The notes beneath the pieces are model-generated. The model did not search any database. It was not told where the DNA came from and saw only the letters and a list, made by a program, of their open reading frames with translations. A program made the translations under genes and the position numbers. This document shows, in pieces, positions 8,799 to 17,683 of a DNA stretch of 64,000 nt; within the stretch, counting starts at the first letter, position 1, and each line of letters begins with the position of its first letter. Source of the DNA: Clostridium sp031626875 (GTDB lineage Bacteria > Bacillota > Clostridia > Clostridiales > Clostridiaceae); NCBI RefSeq assembly GCF_031626875.1, contig NZ_JANDMF010000020.1, positions 25,258-89,257 on the forward strand, given 5' to 3'.

Positions 8799-10784
8799 TT
8801 AATTAACAGTTAAGTGCCAATCGCTATTGCTATTGTTATCCCAGTTTGATCCATTATTGAAACAGAAATCTAATTTTGTAGCAGAAGTAGGAATAGTTAC
8901 TTTCCCTTCCCAAAAGCCATATGAATCTTTTGTCATAACAACATCAGCTGGATTTATCCAACCATTATAGCCCCAGTGAAGAGTTACCTTGCTAGAATTA
9001 GTTAAGGTACCATTATAGTAAATTGTAAAACTACTTCCTTTTGTAAGTGTAGTGTTATCATAATCTACAGTATAGCCTACACGAGGCATGAAAGTTGTAG
9101 AAGATGATTTTATTGGAATATTCCAATTAGTTGATCCATTGTTATCCCAGCTTGAACCATTTGTAAAGCAGAAATCTAATTTAGATTTTGTTGATGATGG
9201 AACAGTTAAAGTAATAGACCATTTGTTATTACCTTCGGAAGTCATAGGAGCGTCAGTAGCTCCTGTAAAGCCATCATATCCATAATGTATTTTGACAGAT
9301 GAAGAATTTTGAAGAGGTCTATTAGTGGAATCATAAGTTACTTTTACAGTTTGTCCAGCTATTGGAGTTGTAGGGCTCCAAGAAACTGTATCAACTGGAT
9401 TAGGAGAATAATTATCAAGTACTATTACTGAACCTGCAGGAATATTTCCTGAAATAGTTCCATTAGAAACAGTTAATGTACAACTAGCACTACCTTGATT
9501 AGTATAAGTTCCATTTGCTAAATTAGTTGGGGAACTAATATAAGTATTTGAACCACTATTTACAATTACAGTACCTTTAGTTCCACGGTCAATTAGCATA
9601 GTAGAACTATTGTTTGTCCATCTTAAATATTCAGGTTGTCCAACCATAGCGTTACGGAATTTATTTATTGCAACTATATCGGCATCTTTCCATAAAGAAT
9701 CACCTTCATTACCAATAGAACTAGTAGGCCTGTTAAAGAATAAAGGTGTAGCACTATTTCGAGCTGCAGCAATGGCCCAACCTAATTTTATTTGATTAGT
9801 AGTTAAGCCTTTAGTTGTTCCATCTTCATAGGTATCATGAGTTTCCACAAAATCTACAGCTTTATTGGAATCGATTCCGGAAAAGCCAGTACCAATTGAG
9901 CTTAAGTTGTTAGAATTTATTGCATTTCTTAAAGAATAACCATAAGAACTAGCTGTAACATTCATAAAAGATTCATATGCTGAAACATTATCAACTTTTC
10001 CATCTTGTAAGATTTCACCATATATAAATAAGTTTGATTTATTGTTTAAATTACCTAATACATTAGTCCAATAGTTACCTGACCAAGACTGATTGACATC
10101 TAGTCCTATATTTGTTTCAATATGTTTAGCAGCATCAAAACGAAAACCATCAGCTCCAGCAGCTACACATTGATTCAAGAAAGAAATTGCTTTGCTTTGA
10201 ACTTCAGGGTTTTGTGTATTTAAATCAGGCATACCAATACCAAGTTGTGTTATATCATATCTATTATTCCAGTTACTACATTGACCTTTATTATGATAAT
10301 AGTTAGAATTCTTAAAGCTAGAATCAACTTGATTAGCTAAAGATTCTCCAGTACCAGCCATATGATTCATTACCACATCAACAATAATGCTAATTCCATA
10401 TTTCTCAGCCTCAGTACAAAGTGACTTAAAATCATCATAGCTTCCAAGTTGTGAATTACCAATAGATTGATTTGTTGGTTGATACAATAACCACCATTTA
10501 CTTGGATCAGTACTTGATTCTTTAGTTCCTTGTACAGGAGAAACTTGAATTGATTTATATCCAGCAGTTGCTATATTTGATAATTCGCTTTTTATTGTGT
10601 TAAAAGACCAATCAAAAGCATGAAGAATAGCTCCATCCTTAGTATTTGTTGGCAAGCTTACATTGTCAGCAGCATAGGCTACACTTGAAATATTATTAAC
10701 AAGTTTATCTTGAGGGTAGAAGAAAAAGGTTAGATTTAAAGCTAAACCAGCAGCAATTAATTTAGATATTAATTTTTTACGCAT
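8799..10784 (-). CDS. Secreted GH13 alpha-amylase with two CBM25-like modules
   Basis: A 661-aa extracellular starch-degrading enzyme. Residues 1 to ~40 are a signal peptide (MRKKLISK, hydrophobic core, then SVAYA before the cleavage site). The GH13 domain covers about 45-450, with GFRFDAAKH (nucleophile Asp near 215), IYGEIL (Glu near 257) and VETHDT (Asp near 316). Two tandem starch-binding modules fill about 460-556 and 565-661, each with HxGYDG/HWGYNG and a final WDNN...W pattern. The start at 10784 is chosen because the signal peptide begins there and GGAG lies 11 nt before it. Its leader holds a cre-like site and an orphan Shine-Dalgarno sequence. Followed by a near-duplicate gene lacking the signal peptide and one module. 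Confidence 0.9.
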   Translation of the reverse strand: MRKKLISKLIAAGLALNLTFFFYPQDKLVNNISSVAYAADNVSLPTNTKDGAILHAFDWSFNTIKSELSNIATAGYKSIQVSPVQGTKESSTDPSKWWLLYQPTNQSIGNSQLGSYDDFKSLCTEAEKYGISIIVDVVMNHMAGTGESLANQVDSSFKNSNYYHNKGQCSNWNNRYDITQLGIGMPDLNTQNPEVQSKAISFLNQCVAAGADGFRFDAAKHIETNIGLDVNQSWSGNYWTNVLGNLNNKSNLFIYGEILQDGKVDNVSAYESFMNVTASSYGYSLRNAINSNNLSSIGTGFSGIDSNKAVDFVETHDTYEDGTTKGLTTNQIKLGWAIAAARNSATPLFFNRPTSSIGNEGDSLWKDADIVAINKFRNAMVGQPEYLRWTNNSSTMLIDRGTKGTVIVNSGSNTYISSPTNLANGTYTNQGSASCTLTVSNGTISGNIPAGSVIVLDNYSPNPVDTVSWSPTTPIAGQTVKVTYDSTNRPLQNSSSVKIHYGYDGFTGATDAPMTSEGNNKWSITLTVPSSTKSKLDFCFTNGSSWDNNGSTNWNIPIKSSSTTFMPRVGYTVDYDNTTLTKGSSFTIYYNGTLTNSSKVTLHWGYNGWINPADVVMTKDSYGFWEGKVTIPTSATKLDFCFNNGSNWDNNSNSDWHLTVN

Positions 10785-10821
10785 GAATATACACACTCCA
10801 ATCATAAAGTTTTAAATAAAT

Positions 10822-10836
10822 GAGAAACCGTTTGCA
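10822..10836 (-). promoter_or_regulatory. cre-like catabolite repression site
   Basis: Minus strand TGCAAACGGTTTCT, close to the CcpA consensus TGWAANCGNTNNCW. It is about 40 bp upstream of the amylase start codon and therefore probably inside the transcript leader, where CcpA can block elongation. Carbon catabolite repression of amylase genes by CcpA is established in Firmicutes; binding here is inferred. Confidence 0.55.
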
Positions 10837-10867
10837 CAAAAGTGTGAAATAAACTAATTAAAAAAGG

Positions 10868-10878
10868 TCACCTCCTTT
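10868..10878 (-). promoter_or_regulatory. Orphan Shine-Dalgarno in the amylase leader (STAB-SD candidate)
   Basis: Minus strand AAAGGAGGTGA, 11 nt fully complementary to the 3' end of 16S rRNA, but no start codon with a usable ORF follows at normal spacing. It lies 84 nt before the amylase ATG, which has its own weaker GGAG. Such sequences stabilise the 5' end of some Bacillus mRNAs (cry3A type). Confidence 0.45.
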
Positions 10879-11022
10879 AAATAAAAATAAAGTGAGATAC
10901 ACTAGGAGTCTAATAAAGTGAGAATATATTTAGAGTGAATAAAGATGTGTATATTAAAGTTTATATTTAGGTTATCCAAAAGCGTAACTCTAAAATTAAA
11001 ATGTAGTCTGAATAAAAAAGTT

Positions 11023-11036
11023 TGTATACGGTTACT
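11023..11036 (+). promoter_or_regulatory. Second cre-like site upstream of the amylase gene
   Basis: TGTATACGGTTACT, with one or two departures from the cre consensus. It would be upstream of or within the promoter. Confidence 0.3.
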
Positions 11037-11047
11037 CTAGGCTATAT

Positions 11048-11071
11048 ACCAAATTTTATCACAAATTTGGT
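11048..11071. repeat. Perfect 9-bp inverted repeat
   Basis: ACCAAATTT, six-base spacer TATCAC, AAATTTGGT. No T run follows on either strand, so it looks more like an operator or leader hairpin than a terminator. Located between the amylase leader and the amylase-relic sequence. Confidence 0.5.
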
Positions 11072-11127
11072 GGTAGTCAATAGGTTCATGTTAAAAATAG
11101 ATAAAATTAACATAAATTACATACATA

Positions 11128-11228
11128 CTAATTAATAGTTAAAGGCCAATCATTATTAAATTTATTATCTAAACTTGCCCCATAAGTAAAAGAAAAATCT
11201 AACTTTGTAGCAGAAGATAGAATTATTC
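11128..11228 (-). pseudogene. 3' relic of a third amylase gene (end of a CBM25-like module)
   Basis: Minus strand reads SSATKLDFSFTYGASLDN, then FNNDWPLTIN and a TAG stop (11128-11130). It aligns residue by residue with the end of the secreted amylase (TSATKLDFCF..GSNWDN..SDWHLTVN). Only about 30 codons remain. The similarity runs up to, and slightly into, the 3' end of the adjacent TetR gene, so a deletion or recombination joined the two. Confidence 0.75.
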
Positions 11229-11810
11229 TTTTATTACACCATTATATATTAAGAATATTACATTACTTATAAAAATAGATAATTCCTCAGGAGATTCTTT
11301 CATATCACTTCTAAGCCATTTTTGAATAATACCAAGCTGAGCAGAGGAAGCAAGGGGAGCAATATACTTTATAGGCATCTTTTCAATATCATTATTTATA
11401 GAAATATTATTAGCTAGTGAATTTTCAATAAAAGTTTTTAGCTTCATTTGAAAATTTAAGTCACCATTAGGGCCTAATAAAATTTTGATAAAATCAGAAT
11501 TTTCTTTGATATAGATATATACAGAAGTGAAGAGATGTTGCAATGTTTCTTTATTTGAAGGTAATATAAAACCTTTATCTAATTTTTTTAGCTCATTATT
11601 TAAAATTTCATGAAGCTCATCTAAAATTTCATTTTCTTTTTGTTCAAGCAAATCATATTTATCTCTAAAATGAAGATAAAAAGTGCCTCTATTAATATCT
11701 AACTTTTCAGTTAAATCCTTAACAGTTATTTTTTCAAAATCTTTTTCTGACATTAACTTAATTAATGCATCTTCTATTAACTTTTTTGTTTTATTGCTTT
11801 TTTTCTTCAT
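11223..11810 (-). CDS. TetR-family regulator divergent from an ABC exporter
   Basis: A 195-aa protein with a typical TetR HTH (residues about 10-55, ending INRGTFYLHFRDKYDLL). The all-helical C-terminal domain resembles the TetR_C_8 type of Firmicutes. It is transcribed away from the ABC pair at 11963-13760 and is the likely local regulator. Its last codons overlap an amylase-derived relic, so the native C-terminus may have been altered by a rearrangement. AGGT lies before the ATG. Confidence 0.82.
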   Translation of the reverse strand: MKKKSNKTKKLIEDALIKLMSEKDFEKITVKDLTEKLDINRGTFYLHFRDKYDLLEQKENEILDELHEILNNELKKLDKGFILPSNKETLQHLFTSVYIYIKENSDFIKILLGPNGDLNFQMKLKTFIENSLANNISINNDIEKMPIKYIAPLASSAQLGIIQKWLRSDMKESPEELSIFISNVIFLIYNGVIKE

Positions 11811-11835
11811 AAAATTACCTCCAAAAGTAGAATAC

Positions 11836-11860
11836 TAAACATATTATTATTTTGTGTTTA
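11836..11860. promoter_or_regulatory. Candidate TetR operator
   Basis: Imperfect inverted repeat TAAACATAT and TTGTGTTTA around a short AT spacer, in the gap between the divergent TetR gene and the ABC genes. Position is typical of a TetR operator; the assignment is inference. Confidence 0.3.
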
Positions 11861-11962
11861 TAAATGAACATTTTGTACTGTGATGATTATTGTTTATACC
11901 CATTACTTAATTATAATGAAATTAATGGCAAACAAGCAATAGTTAAAGTTAAGGAGGAAAAT

Positions 11963-12664
11963 ATGAATATTGTAAAAGTTTCAAATGTAGTTAAAAAATA
12001 TTCAAATGTAATCATATTGAATAAGATAAACTTAGATGTTAAAGAAGGAGAAATTATAGGATTAATAGGTCCATCAGGTTCAGGAAAAACTACATTAGTT
12101 AAATCTATAATGGGAATGGAGAAAATAGATAGTGGAGAAGTTAATGTTCTAGATGAAAAGATACCCAATCTTAAAATTCTTAAAAACATTGGATATATGG
12201 CACAATCAGATGCCTTATATGAAGAGTTGACAGGAAAAGAAAATTTAGAGTTTTTTGCAAGGTTATTTAGATTAAATAAAAAGAAAATTAAAAAAAGAGT
12301 AGAATATACATCAAAACTTGTTAATCTTGAAAATGATTTATCAAAGAGAGTAAGTAATTATTCTGGTGGGATGAAAAGAAGACTATCTTTAGCAGCTTCT
12401 TTAATACAGGATCCTAAAATCTTAATATTAGATGAACCAACTGTTGGTATTGATCCAAAACTTAGATTTAGTATATGGAAGGAACTAAAAACACTAAAAT
12501 CTGAAGGGAAAACGATAATAGTAACAACCCATGTTATAGATGAAGCAGAGAAATGTGATAAATTAGCTTTGATCAGAGATGGGGAAATAATGGCTGTTGG
12601 TAGTGTAGAGGAATTAAAAGAAAAATTTAAAGTGAATACTGTAGAAGAAATTTTTATTTTATAG
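11963..12664 (+). CDS. ABC transporter ATP-binding protein (ABC-2 exporter)
   Basis: A 233-aa ATPase with Walker A GPSGSGKTT (about residues 36-44), Q-loop MAQSDALYEELTG, signature SGGMKRRLS, Walker B ILILDEPT and H-loop VTTHV. The start at 11963 is preferred because AAGGAGG stands just before it; the longer frame from 11864 has no site. It powers the ABC-2 permease encoded 16 bp downstream. Drug, lipid or peptide export is the usual role of such pairs, under the divergent TetR regulator. Confidence 0.88.
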   Translation: MNIVKVSNVVKKYSNVIILNKINLDVKEGEIIGLIGPSGSGKTTLVKSIMGMEKIDSGEVNVLDEKIPNLKILKNIGYMAQSDALYEELTGKENLEFFARLFRLNKKKIKKRVEYTSKLVNLENDLSKRVSNYSGGMKRRLSLAASLIQDPKILILDEPTVGIDPKLRFSIWKELKTLKSEGKTIIVTTHVIDEAEKCDKLALIRDGEIMAVGSVEELKEKFKVNTVEEIFIL

Positions 12665-12680
12665 TAAAGGGGATAGAGAC

Positions 12681-13760
12681 ATGATAGTAATAGCATTAGT
12701 AAAGAGAATAATAATTCAAACTTTAAGAGATAAAAGAACATTAGCTCTTATGATGATAGCTCCTTTAGTTCTTTTAACTTTAATGAATTTTTTGCTTACC
12801 TCTAATGAAACATCTAATTTAAAGGTAGGAGTCTATAAAACTAGCGATAATTTTAATGAAGAATTAGTGTCAAATGATATAGAAATTGTAAGATATGATG
12901 ATGATAAAGATTTAAAAGAAAAAATAATAGGAGATAAATTACAAGCTTTTATAGAAAATGATAATGAAAAATTATATATAACCTATGAAAATAGTAACCC
13001 TACAGATACAACTCAAGTAAAAGCAAAGGTGCAAGGGGCTTTAGCAAAGATTCAAGCATCTAGTTTAAAAGAAATGGTTCAAAGAGTAGATAAAAATATT
13101 TTATCTGATAAAGGTAGTATTTCAATAGAAAATAGTTATATTTATGGGGATGAAAGTTTAGCTTTCTTTGATACTATTAGTCCAATACTTATAGGTTTTT
13201 TTGTATTTTTCTTTGTATTTTTAATATCAGGAATATCTTTATTGAAAGAAAGAACTTCAAAGACTTTAGAAAAAATATTAGCAACATCAATTAAAAGAAG
13301 AGAAATAATATTTGGATATCTTTTGGGATATGGAATATTTGCTATTATACAAACTGTGATAGTAGTTTTCTTTTCAATTTATGTCCTTAATATACGAATG
13401 GAAGGTAACATTCTATTAATGCTTCTAACTAATATAATTATAGCATTTGTAGCTTTGTCATTAGGAATATTATTATCAACATTTGCTAATTCAGAATTTC
13501 AGATGATGCAATTTATTCCTATTGTGGTGATTCCCCAAATATTTTTTACTGGGCTTATACCTGTAGAGAATATGGAAACTTGGCTTCAAAAGGTTGCTCA
13601 TATAATGCCTTTATATTATGGCGCTCAGGCTCTTCAGGGGATAATGATTAAATCTTATGAATTTAAGGATATACAATTTTATTTATTTATTCTACTTTTA
13701 TTTGCAGTGGCATTTTGTATACTAAATATTTTAGGATTAAAGAGATATAGAAAAATTTAA
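12681..13760 (+). CDS. ABC-2 type permease
   Basis: A 359-aa membrane partner of the preceding ATPase. One N-terminal transmembrane helix (about 20-40), a ~130-residue extracytoplasmic domain, then five to six helices from about 165 on, containing the ABC-2 hallmark segment around LLKERTSKTLEKILATSIKR and the PQIFFTGLIPVENM stretch. AAAGGGGA precedes the ATG. Forms a homodimeric exporter with the ATPase. Confidence 0.85.
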   Translation: MIVIALVKRIIIQTLRDKRTLALMMIAPLVLLTLMNFLLTSNETSNLKVGVYKTSDNFNEELVSNDIEIVRYDDDKDLKEKIIGDKLQAFIENDNEKLYITYENSNPTDTTQVKAKVQGALAKIQASSLKEMVQRVDKNILSDKGSISIENSYIYGDESLAFFDTISPILIGFFVFFFVFLISGISLLKERTSKTLEKILATSIKRREIIFGYLLGYGIFAIIQTVIVVFFSIYVLNIRMEGNILLMLLTNIIIAFVALSLGILLSTFANSEFQMMQFIPIVVIPQIFFTGLIPVENMETWLQKVAHIMPLYYGAQALQGIMIKSYEFKDIQFYLFILLLFAVAFCILNILGLKRYRKI

Positions 13761-13765
13761 CAAAA

Positions 13766-13801
13766 AATACTTCCTCAGAAGATTATTATTGAGGAAGTAT
13801 T
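13766..13801. terminator. Bidirectional terminator between ABC permease and kdgT
   Basis: Perfect 12-nt arms AATACTTCCTCA / TGAGGAAGTATT, between convergent genes. Confidence 0.85.
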
Positions 13802-13811
13802 AAAACTAATC

Positions 13812-14825
13812 TTAAGTATCTAAATTACTTTCTTCAAGTGGTTTTAGATCATATTTAGCTGGTTTTATAGGTAAGCCCTTAGCACGTGCTCTTTTTTCAA
13901 AATACATAGTAACAAAAGGCGTTAATATAGATGTTACAAGTACACAAGTTGCAACAATAGCAGTAGCAGAGTTTGCAACTGGTTCAAATTGAGGATTTGA
14001 TTGTGCAATAGCAAAAGGAACAGCTACAGCAGCACCAGCTGTTGAAGATGCAGCCCAACCTGCAACACCGTCAGAACCAGTAACAAATCTATCAACAAGG
14101 GACAATATTCCTCCAGAAATAAATACAACTGCAATTCCCATAATTATGCCCATTAATCCAGATTGAATAATCATTCCAAAGTTTAGATTAAATCCTAATG
14201 TTAGTGCAAAGAATGGAATTAAACCAGATACTAATGGAGCAAACATTTTACGAAATTCTTTATCTAAAGTGCCAAGGGTAATGCCTAATATGAAAGGTAT
14301 TAATGTAGAAACTAAGGTTGGCCATGGGAAAGAAGCGATTCCTGCAACTCCTAAAGCAACCATTGTCATAAATGGACCTGATTCTATACTGATAAATGGG
14401 AATCCAGCTGCATCCTCTTTTCTGTTTAGAGATGTCATTAAGGCTAGGTAAAGTCCACCATTCGTCTCATTAAATGAAGCTATAATAGCTAGTACAGAAA
14501 GTCCTGAAAGTACACCAGTTTGGATACCGTTTTCAGGAAGTATATGAGAAGCTAGTACACCTAATAAAGATGCTAATAAAACCTTTACAACTAAAAGAGA
14601 AAGACCTTTCTTAGCTATATAGCCAGAAGTTCTCAAATCAATAGTTGTGCCAATTGAGAAAAAGAAAATAAATAATATAACTGATGTACCAGTTAAAAAG
14701 CTACCTGTAAACCCTCCAAAAAAAGTATTTACATCTGGCCATAATGTTTTAAGTAGTGCACCAAGAAATAAAGGTATAAGCATCATACCACCAGGTATTT
14801 TTTCAATGTTTTGTTTAATCTTCAT
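13812..14825 (-). CDS. kdgT: 2-keto-3-deoxygluconate permease
   Basis: A 337-aa membrane carrier for 2-keto-3-deoxygluconate, a product of pectin and uronate breakdown. The start KIKQNIEKIPGGMMLIPLFL and the segments FNETNGGLYLALM, SIESGPF and SDGVAGWAASSTAGAAVAVP are KdgT-family blocks; length is normal. CCTCC on the plus strand marks its ribosome-binding site. A cre-like site lies 30 bp upstream. Functionally it fits the isomerase and KdgF-like genes at 26-27 kb. Confidence 0.92.
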   Translation of the reverse strand: MKIKQNIEKIPGGMMLIPLFLGALLKTLWPDVNTFFGGFTGSFLTGTSVILFIFFFSIGTTIDLRTSGYIAKKGLSLLVVKVLLASLLGVLASHILPENGIQTGVLSGLSVLAIIASFNETNGGLYLALMTSLNRKEDAAGFPFISIESGPFMTMVALGVAGIASFPWPTLVSTLIPFILGITLGTLDKEFRKMFAPLVSGLIPFFALTLGFNLNFGMIIQSGLMGIIMGIAVVFISGGILSLVDRFVTGSDGVAGWAASSTAGAAVAVPFAIAQSNPQFEPVANSATAIVATCVLVTSILTPFVTMYFEKRARAKGLPIKPAKYDLKPLEESNLDT

Positions 14826-15180
14826 GTTTTCCCTCCTAAAAAGTAATAATTACTTTGATAACGTTTTAGTAAAATTCAGACATAATTTACTTGTAATAAA
14901 ACTAAATCAACTGATGTATTTTGAAAATATAATATAGCATTATTGTTCTTGTATGCAAGTATTTCACTAATAGATAATATTTTACAGTATAAATAAATAC
15001 AATTCAATATGATATGTCATATTATTGCAAAAATATAATTAATATATATGGATTATTAGTAAAAAGATTGAATTATATTTTTATCTATGTTTGAATCACT
15101 ATGAAATATAAGTTATATTTGGTACAATTTAATACTGTAAAAAGATTATATTAATCTGAGTTTAGTTAAGGGGAATAGAT
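14826..15180. other. Divergent intergenic region kdgT / response regulator
   Basis: About 355 bp of AT-rich sequence. It holds a cre-like site at 14856-14869 and a perfect 7-bp inverted repeat AATATGA/TCATATT at 15006-15023. No firm promoter was placed. Confidence 0.5.
14856..14869 (+). promoter_or_regulatory. cre-like site upstream of kdgT
   Basis: TGATAACGTTTTAG, one base from the core cre pattern, 31 bp before the kdgT ATG. A KdgR/LacI-type operator would look similar. Confidence 0.35.
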
Positions 15181-15849
15181 ATGTTTAAAATAATGATAGT
15201 TGAAGATAATGAAAAATTACAAAATGAAATAGCTAATTTGTTAGAACACAATGGATATTCAGCTATAAAAGTTAATGAATTTAATAATATAGTTAAAGAT
15301 GTAAAAGATAAGAATCCACATTTGATTTTATTAGATATTAATTTACCTCATGATGATGGATTTAAAATATGTACACAAATACGTAGTTTTTCAAAGGTTC
15401 CAATTATATTTGTAACAAGTAGAAATACTGATATAGATGAGCTTATGAGTATAACTTTAGGTGGAGATGACTTTATTACAAAGCCATATAATAATCAAAT
15501 TTTATTAGCAAGAATAGGGACACTTTTAAAGAGAGTTTATCCAAATAGTAGTTCAATTGATGTTATAGAGCATAATGGGGTTAAATTAAATATACTGTCT
15601 AGTGAAATAGAATATAGTAATAAGAAAGTTGAGCTCACAAAAAATGAGTTGAAAATACTTCATTATTTAATAATTAATAAAGGGAAGATAGTATCTAGGG
15701 TAGATATTATGGAAAATCTATGGGATAGTGCTATGTTTATAAATGATAATACCCTTACTGTTAACATAACTAGACTTAGAAATAAGTGTGAAGAGATTGG
15801 AGTTAGCGATTTTATAAAAACTAAAAGAGGACAAGGTTATATAGTATGA
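15181..15849 (+). CDS. OmpR-family response regulator (BceR/VirR-like)
   Basis: A 222-aa regulator. The receiver domain has the acidic pair (VEDN), the phospho-accepting Asp in ILLDINLPHDDGF (near residue 52), and K in FITKPY. The winged-helix output domain (about 125-222) ends RTKRGQGYIV-like. It overlaps the histidine kinase gene by 4 bp. The kinase type and the BceAB-like transporter 2.4 kb downstream suggest control of antimicrobial-peptide resistance. Confidence 0.9.
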   Translation: MFKIMIVEDNEKLQNEIANLLEHNGYSAIKVNEFNNIVKDVKDKNPHLILLDINLPHDDGFKICTQIRSFSKVPIIFVTSRNTDIDELMSITLGGDDFITKPYNNQILLARIGTLLKRVYPNSSSIDVIEHNGVKLNILSSEIEYSNKKVELTKNELKILHYLIINKGKIVSRVDIMENLWDSAMFINDNTLTVNITRLRNKCEEIGVSDFIKTKRGQGYIV

Positions 15850-16859
15850 ATATAGCAGATTATATTAAAAGTAGAGTAGGAAATATGCTGTTAAATTTTA
15901 TAGAATTAATGACTTTAAGTATATTTCTTTTTAGTACAGGAAATACATTTGATACAATAATCACTATAGTGGCCATTTGGATTGTGATATTTATGATTAT
16001 ATTTATATATGATTATAAAAAAAGAAAATTATACTATGATGATTTATTAATGATAGCAGAAAAGTTAGATAAGAAATACCTTATAAGTGAAGTTATAGAG
16101 TATCCTCCTTTCTTAGATGCTAAACCCTATTATATACTAATGAAGAAATCTAGAAAGTCAATGCTTGAGGAAATAAATAAAATTAAAAGGCAACGTAAAG
16201 AGTATAAGGAATATATTGAACAGTGGATTCATGAAGTAAAAACACCAATATCAGCAATAAAGTTAATTGGAGAAAATAATAAAACAAACGTTTCAAGAGG
16301 TATATTAGAAGAACTTGAAAATATAGATAGATATGTTGAACAAGCTTTGTTTTTTGCAAGAAGTGAGGAGGTAGAGAAGGATTATCTTATAAAGGAAATT
16401 TCTTTAGAAACTTCAATAACTCAGGCAATTATAAGAAATAAGCATATGTTCATTTTAAATAATATAGATGTGGAATTAAATGACATAGATAAAAATGTTT
16501 TTTCAGACAGTAAGTGGCTTGAATTTATAATAAATCAAATAGTAATTAACTCTATAAAGTATAGAAAAGAAGATTCCCCAAAGATTAATATTTGTACTAA
16601 GTATGTTAAAAATGGTATTCAGCTTATTGTTGAAGATAATGGCATAGGAATAAATGATAATGAGATAAATCGTATTTTTGAAAAAGGTTTTACAGGAGAA
16701 AATGGAAGAATAAATGGAAAATCTACAGGGATAGGACTTTATCTTTGCAAAAAACTATGTGAAAAATTAGGTTTGTTAATAACTGTTGATTCAAAAATTA
16801 ATGTATATACTAAAATAATAATTACTTTCCCAAAAGGAGAATTTTGTAAATATCCGTAG
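15846..16859 (+). CDS. Intramembrane-sensing histidine kinase (BceS-like)
   Basis: A 337-aa kinase with two closely spaced transmembrane helices at the N-terminus (about 15-35 and 38-58) and almost no extracellular loop, as in BceS/GraS kinases that sense through their ABC transporter. The H box is QWIHEVKTPISAIKL (His near 130), followed by N box INSIKYR, G1 DNGIGI and G2 GKSTGIGLYL. Start overlaps the regulator stop by 4 bp (ATGA). Confidence 0.9.
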   Translation: MNIADYIKSRVGNMLLNFIELMTLSIFLFSTGNTFDTIITIVAIWIVIFMIIFIYDYKKRKLYYDDLLMIAEKLDKKYLISEVIEYPPFLDAKPYYILMKKSRKSMLEEINKIKRQRKEYKEYIEQWIHEVKTPISAIKLIGENNKTNVSRGILEELENIDRYVEQALFFARSEEVEKDYLIKEISLETSITQAIIRNKHMFILNNIDVELNDIDKNVFSDSKWLEFIINQIVINSIKYRKEDSPKINICTKYVKNGIQLIVEDNGIGINDNEINRIFEKGFTGENGRINGKSTGIGLYLCKKLCEKLGLLITVDSKINVYTKIIITFPKGEFCKYP

Positions 16860-16881
16860 CAGACTATTTTTTGTCTGCTAC
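16856..16881 (+). terminator. Hairpin at the end of the bceRS-like operon
   Basis: GTAGCAGAC / GTCTGCTAC with a T-rich loop; the left arm includes the kinase stop codon. No T run follows, so termination strength is uncertain. Confidence 0.5.
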
Positions 16882-16893
16882 AAACTAACTGAT

Positions 16894-17460
16894 TTATTGA
16901 AAAGTATGTCTATTAGTTTCATAATCACTTTCTAACATAGACATAGTTATTACATCACAATAACGACCATTTAACAATTCTCCATCTCTTTTTACTCCTT
17001 CTTTTAAAAATCCTACTTTACGATATGCTTTTTGTGCTCTAATATTGAAAGAGTAAACCTCTAGCTCTATACGATGTAAATTTAGAGATTCAAATGCAAA
17101 TTTAAAAATTAACTTCATTGCTTGTGTTCCATATCCATTTCCACAAGATGAACTTTTAAATAAGGCAATACGAAAATTAGCCTTACGACTATATTTTTCG
17201 ATTTCATTTAGTACAATTTCACCTAAAATAGCATTATTTTTATCTAAAATTAGAAAGTCATATCTTGTATCATCATTTACTATATTAAAGACATAATTTT
17301 CTATCATATCTTTAGTAAATTTATCATTTGTACCTGTATAATAATCGATATCTTCATCAGTTTCTTTAAATCCTGCTATAAAATATTTTTCTATATCTTC
17401 TGTTTGTATAAGTCTTAAATCAATTTTTTCACCTTGTAATATTATATTTTTCAATTTCAT
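16894..17460 (-). CDS. GNAT acetyltransferase, RimJ/RimL type
   Basis: A 188-aa acetyltransferase. The N-terminal GEKIDLRLIQTEDIEKYF, the acetyl-CoA-binding stretch SSCGNGYGTQAMKLIFKFAF (usual Q/RxxGxG/A) and the RAQKAYRKVGFLKEGV strand are RimJ/RimL-like. Substrate could be a protein N-terminus or a small amine; resistance roles are known for relatives. It is inserted in reverse orientation between the two-component genes and the BceAB-like transporter. Confidence 0.82.
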   Translation of the reverse strand: MKLKNIILQGEKIDLRLIQTEDIEKYFIAGFKETDEDIDYYTGTNDKFTKDMIENYVFNIVNDDTRYDFLILDKNNAILGEIVLNEIEKYSRKANFRIALFKSSSCGNGYGTQAMKLIFKFAFESLNLHRIELEVYSFNIRAQKAYRKVGFLKEGVKRDGELLNGRYCDVITMSMLESDYETNRHTFQ

Positions 17461-17628
17461 TTAATTTTCACTCTCCAAACTCTAGTATATTTAATTATAT
17501 ATTATAAATAAGAAAATTCATACATTTTTATCATATTGTAGAGAGAAGTTTTCATTTAAAGAAATCTAGATACTGAGCTATAAAAAACATTTATCAACTT
17601 AATAGGAAAGTTAGAAATGAAGATGCTT

Positions 17629-17658
17629 TCGACAAAATGCAACAAAGAGTGTTATAAT
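17629..17658 (+). promoter_or_regulatory. Promoter of the hairpin-led orphan gene
   Basis: TCGACA, 18-bp spacer, TATAAT. Transcription would begin near 17665, just ahead of the 22-bp hairpin. Confidence 0.55.
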
Positions 17659-17683
17659 GTTAATTTAAGTAATGTTGTTCAAG

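Larger units (their letters stand above)
10785..11127. other. Long leader/promoter region of the secreted amylase
   Basis: Non-coding, about 340 bp. It contains a cre-like site (10822-10836), an orphan strong Shine-Dalgarno (10868-10878), a second cre-like site (11023-11036) and a perfect 9-bp inverted repeat (11048-11071). No confident -35/-10 pair was placed. Confidence 0.6.

Noticed and set aside
11864..11962. 33-codon N-terminal extension of the ABC ATPase
   Set aside because: No ribosome-binding site at 11864, while AAGGAGG immediately precedes ATG 11963, where the domain normally begins.
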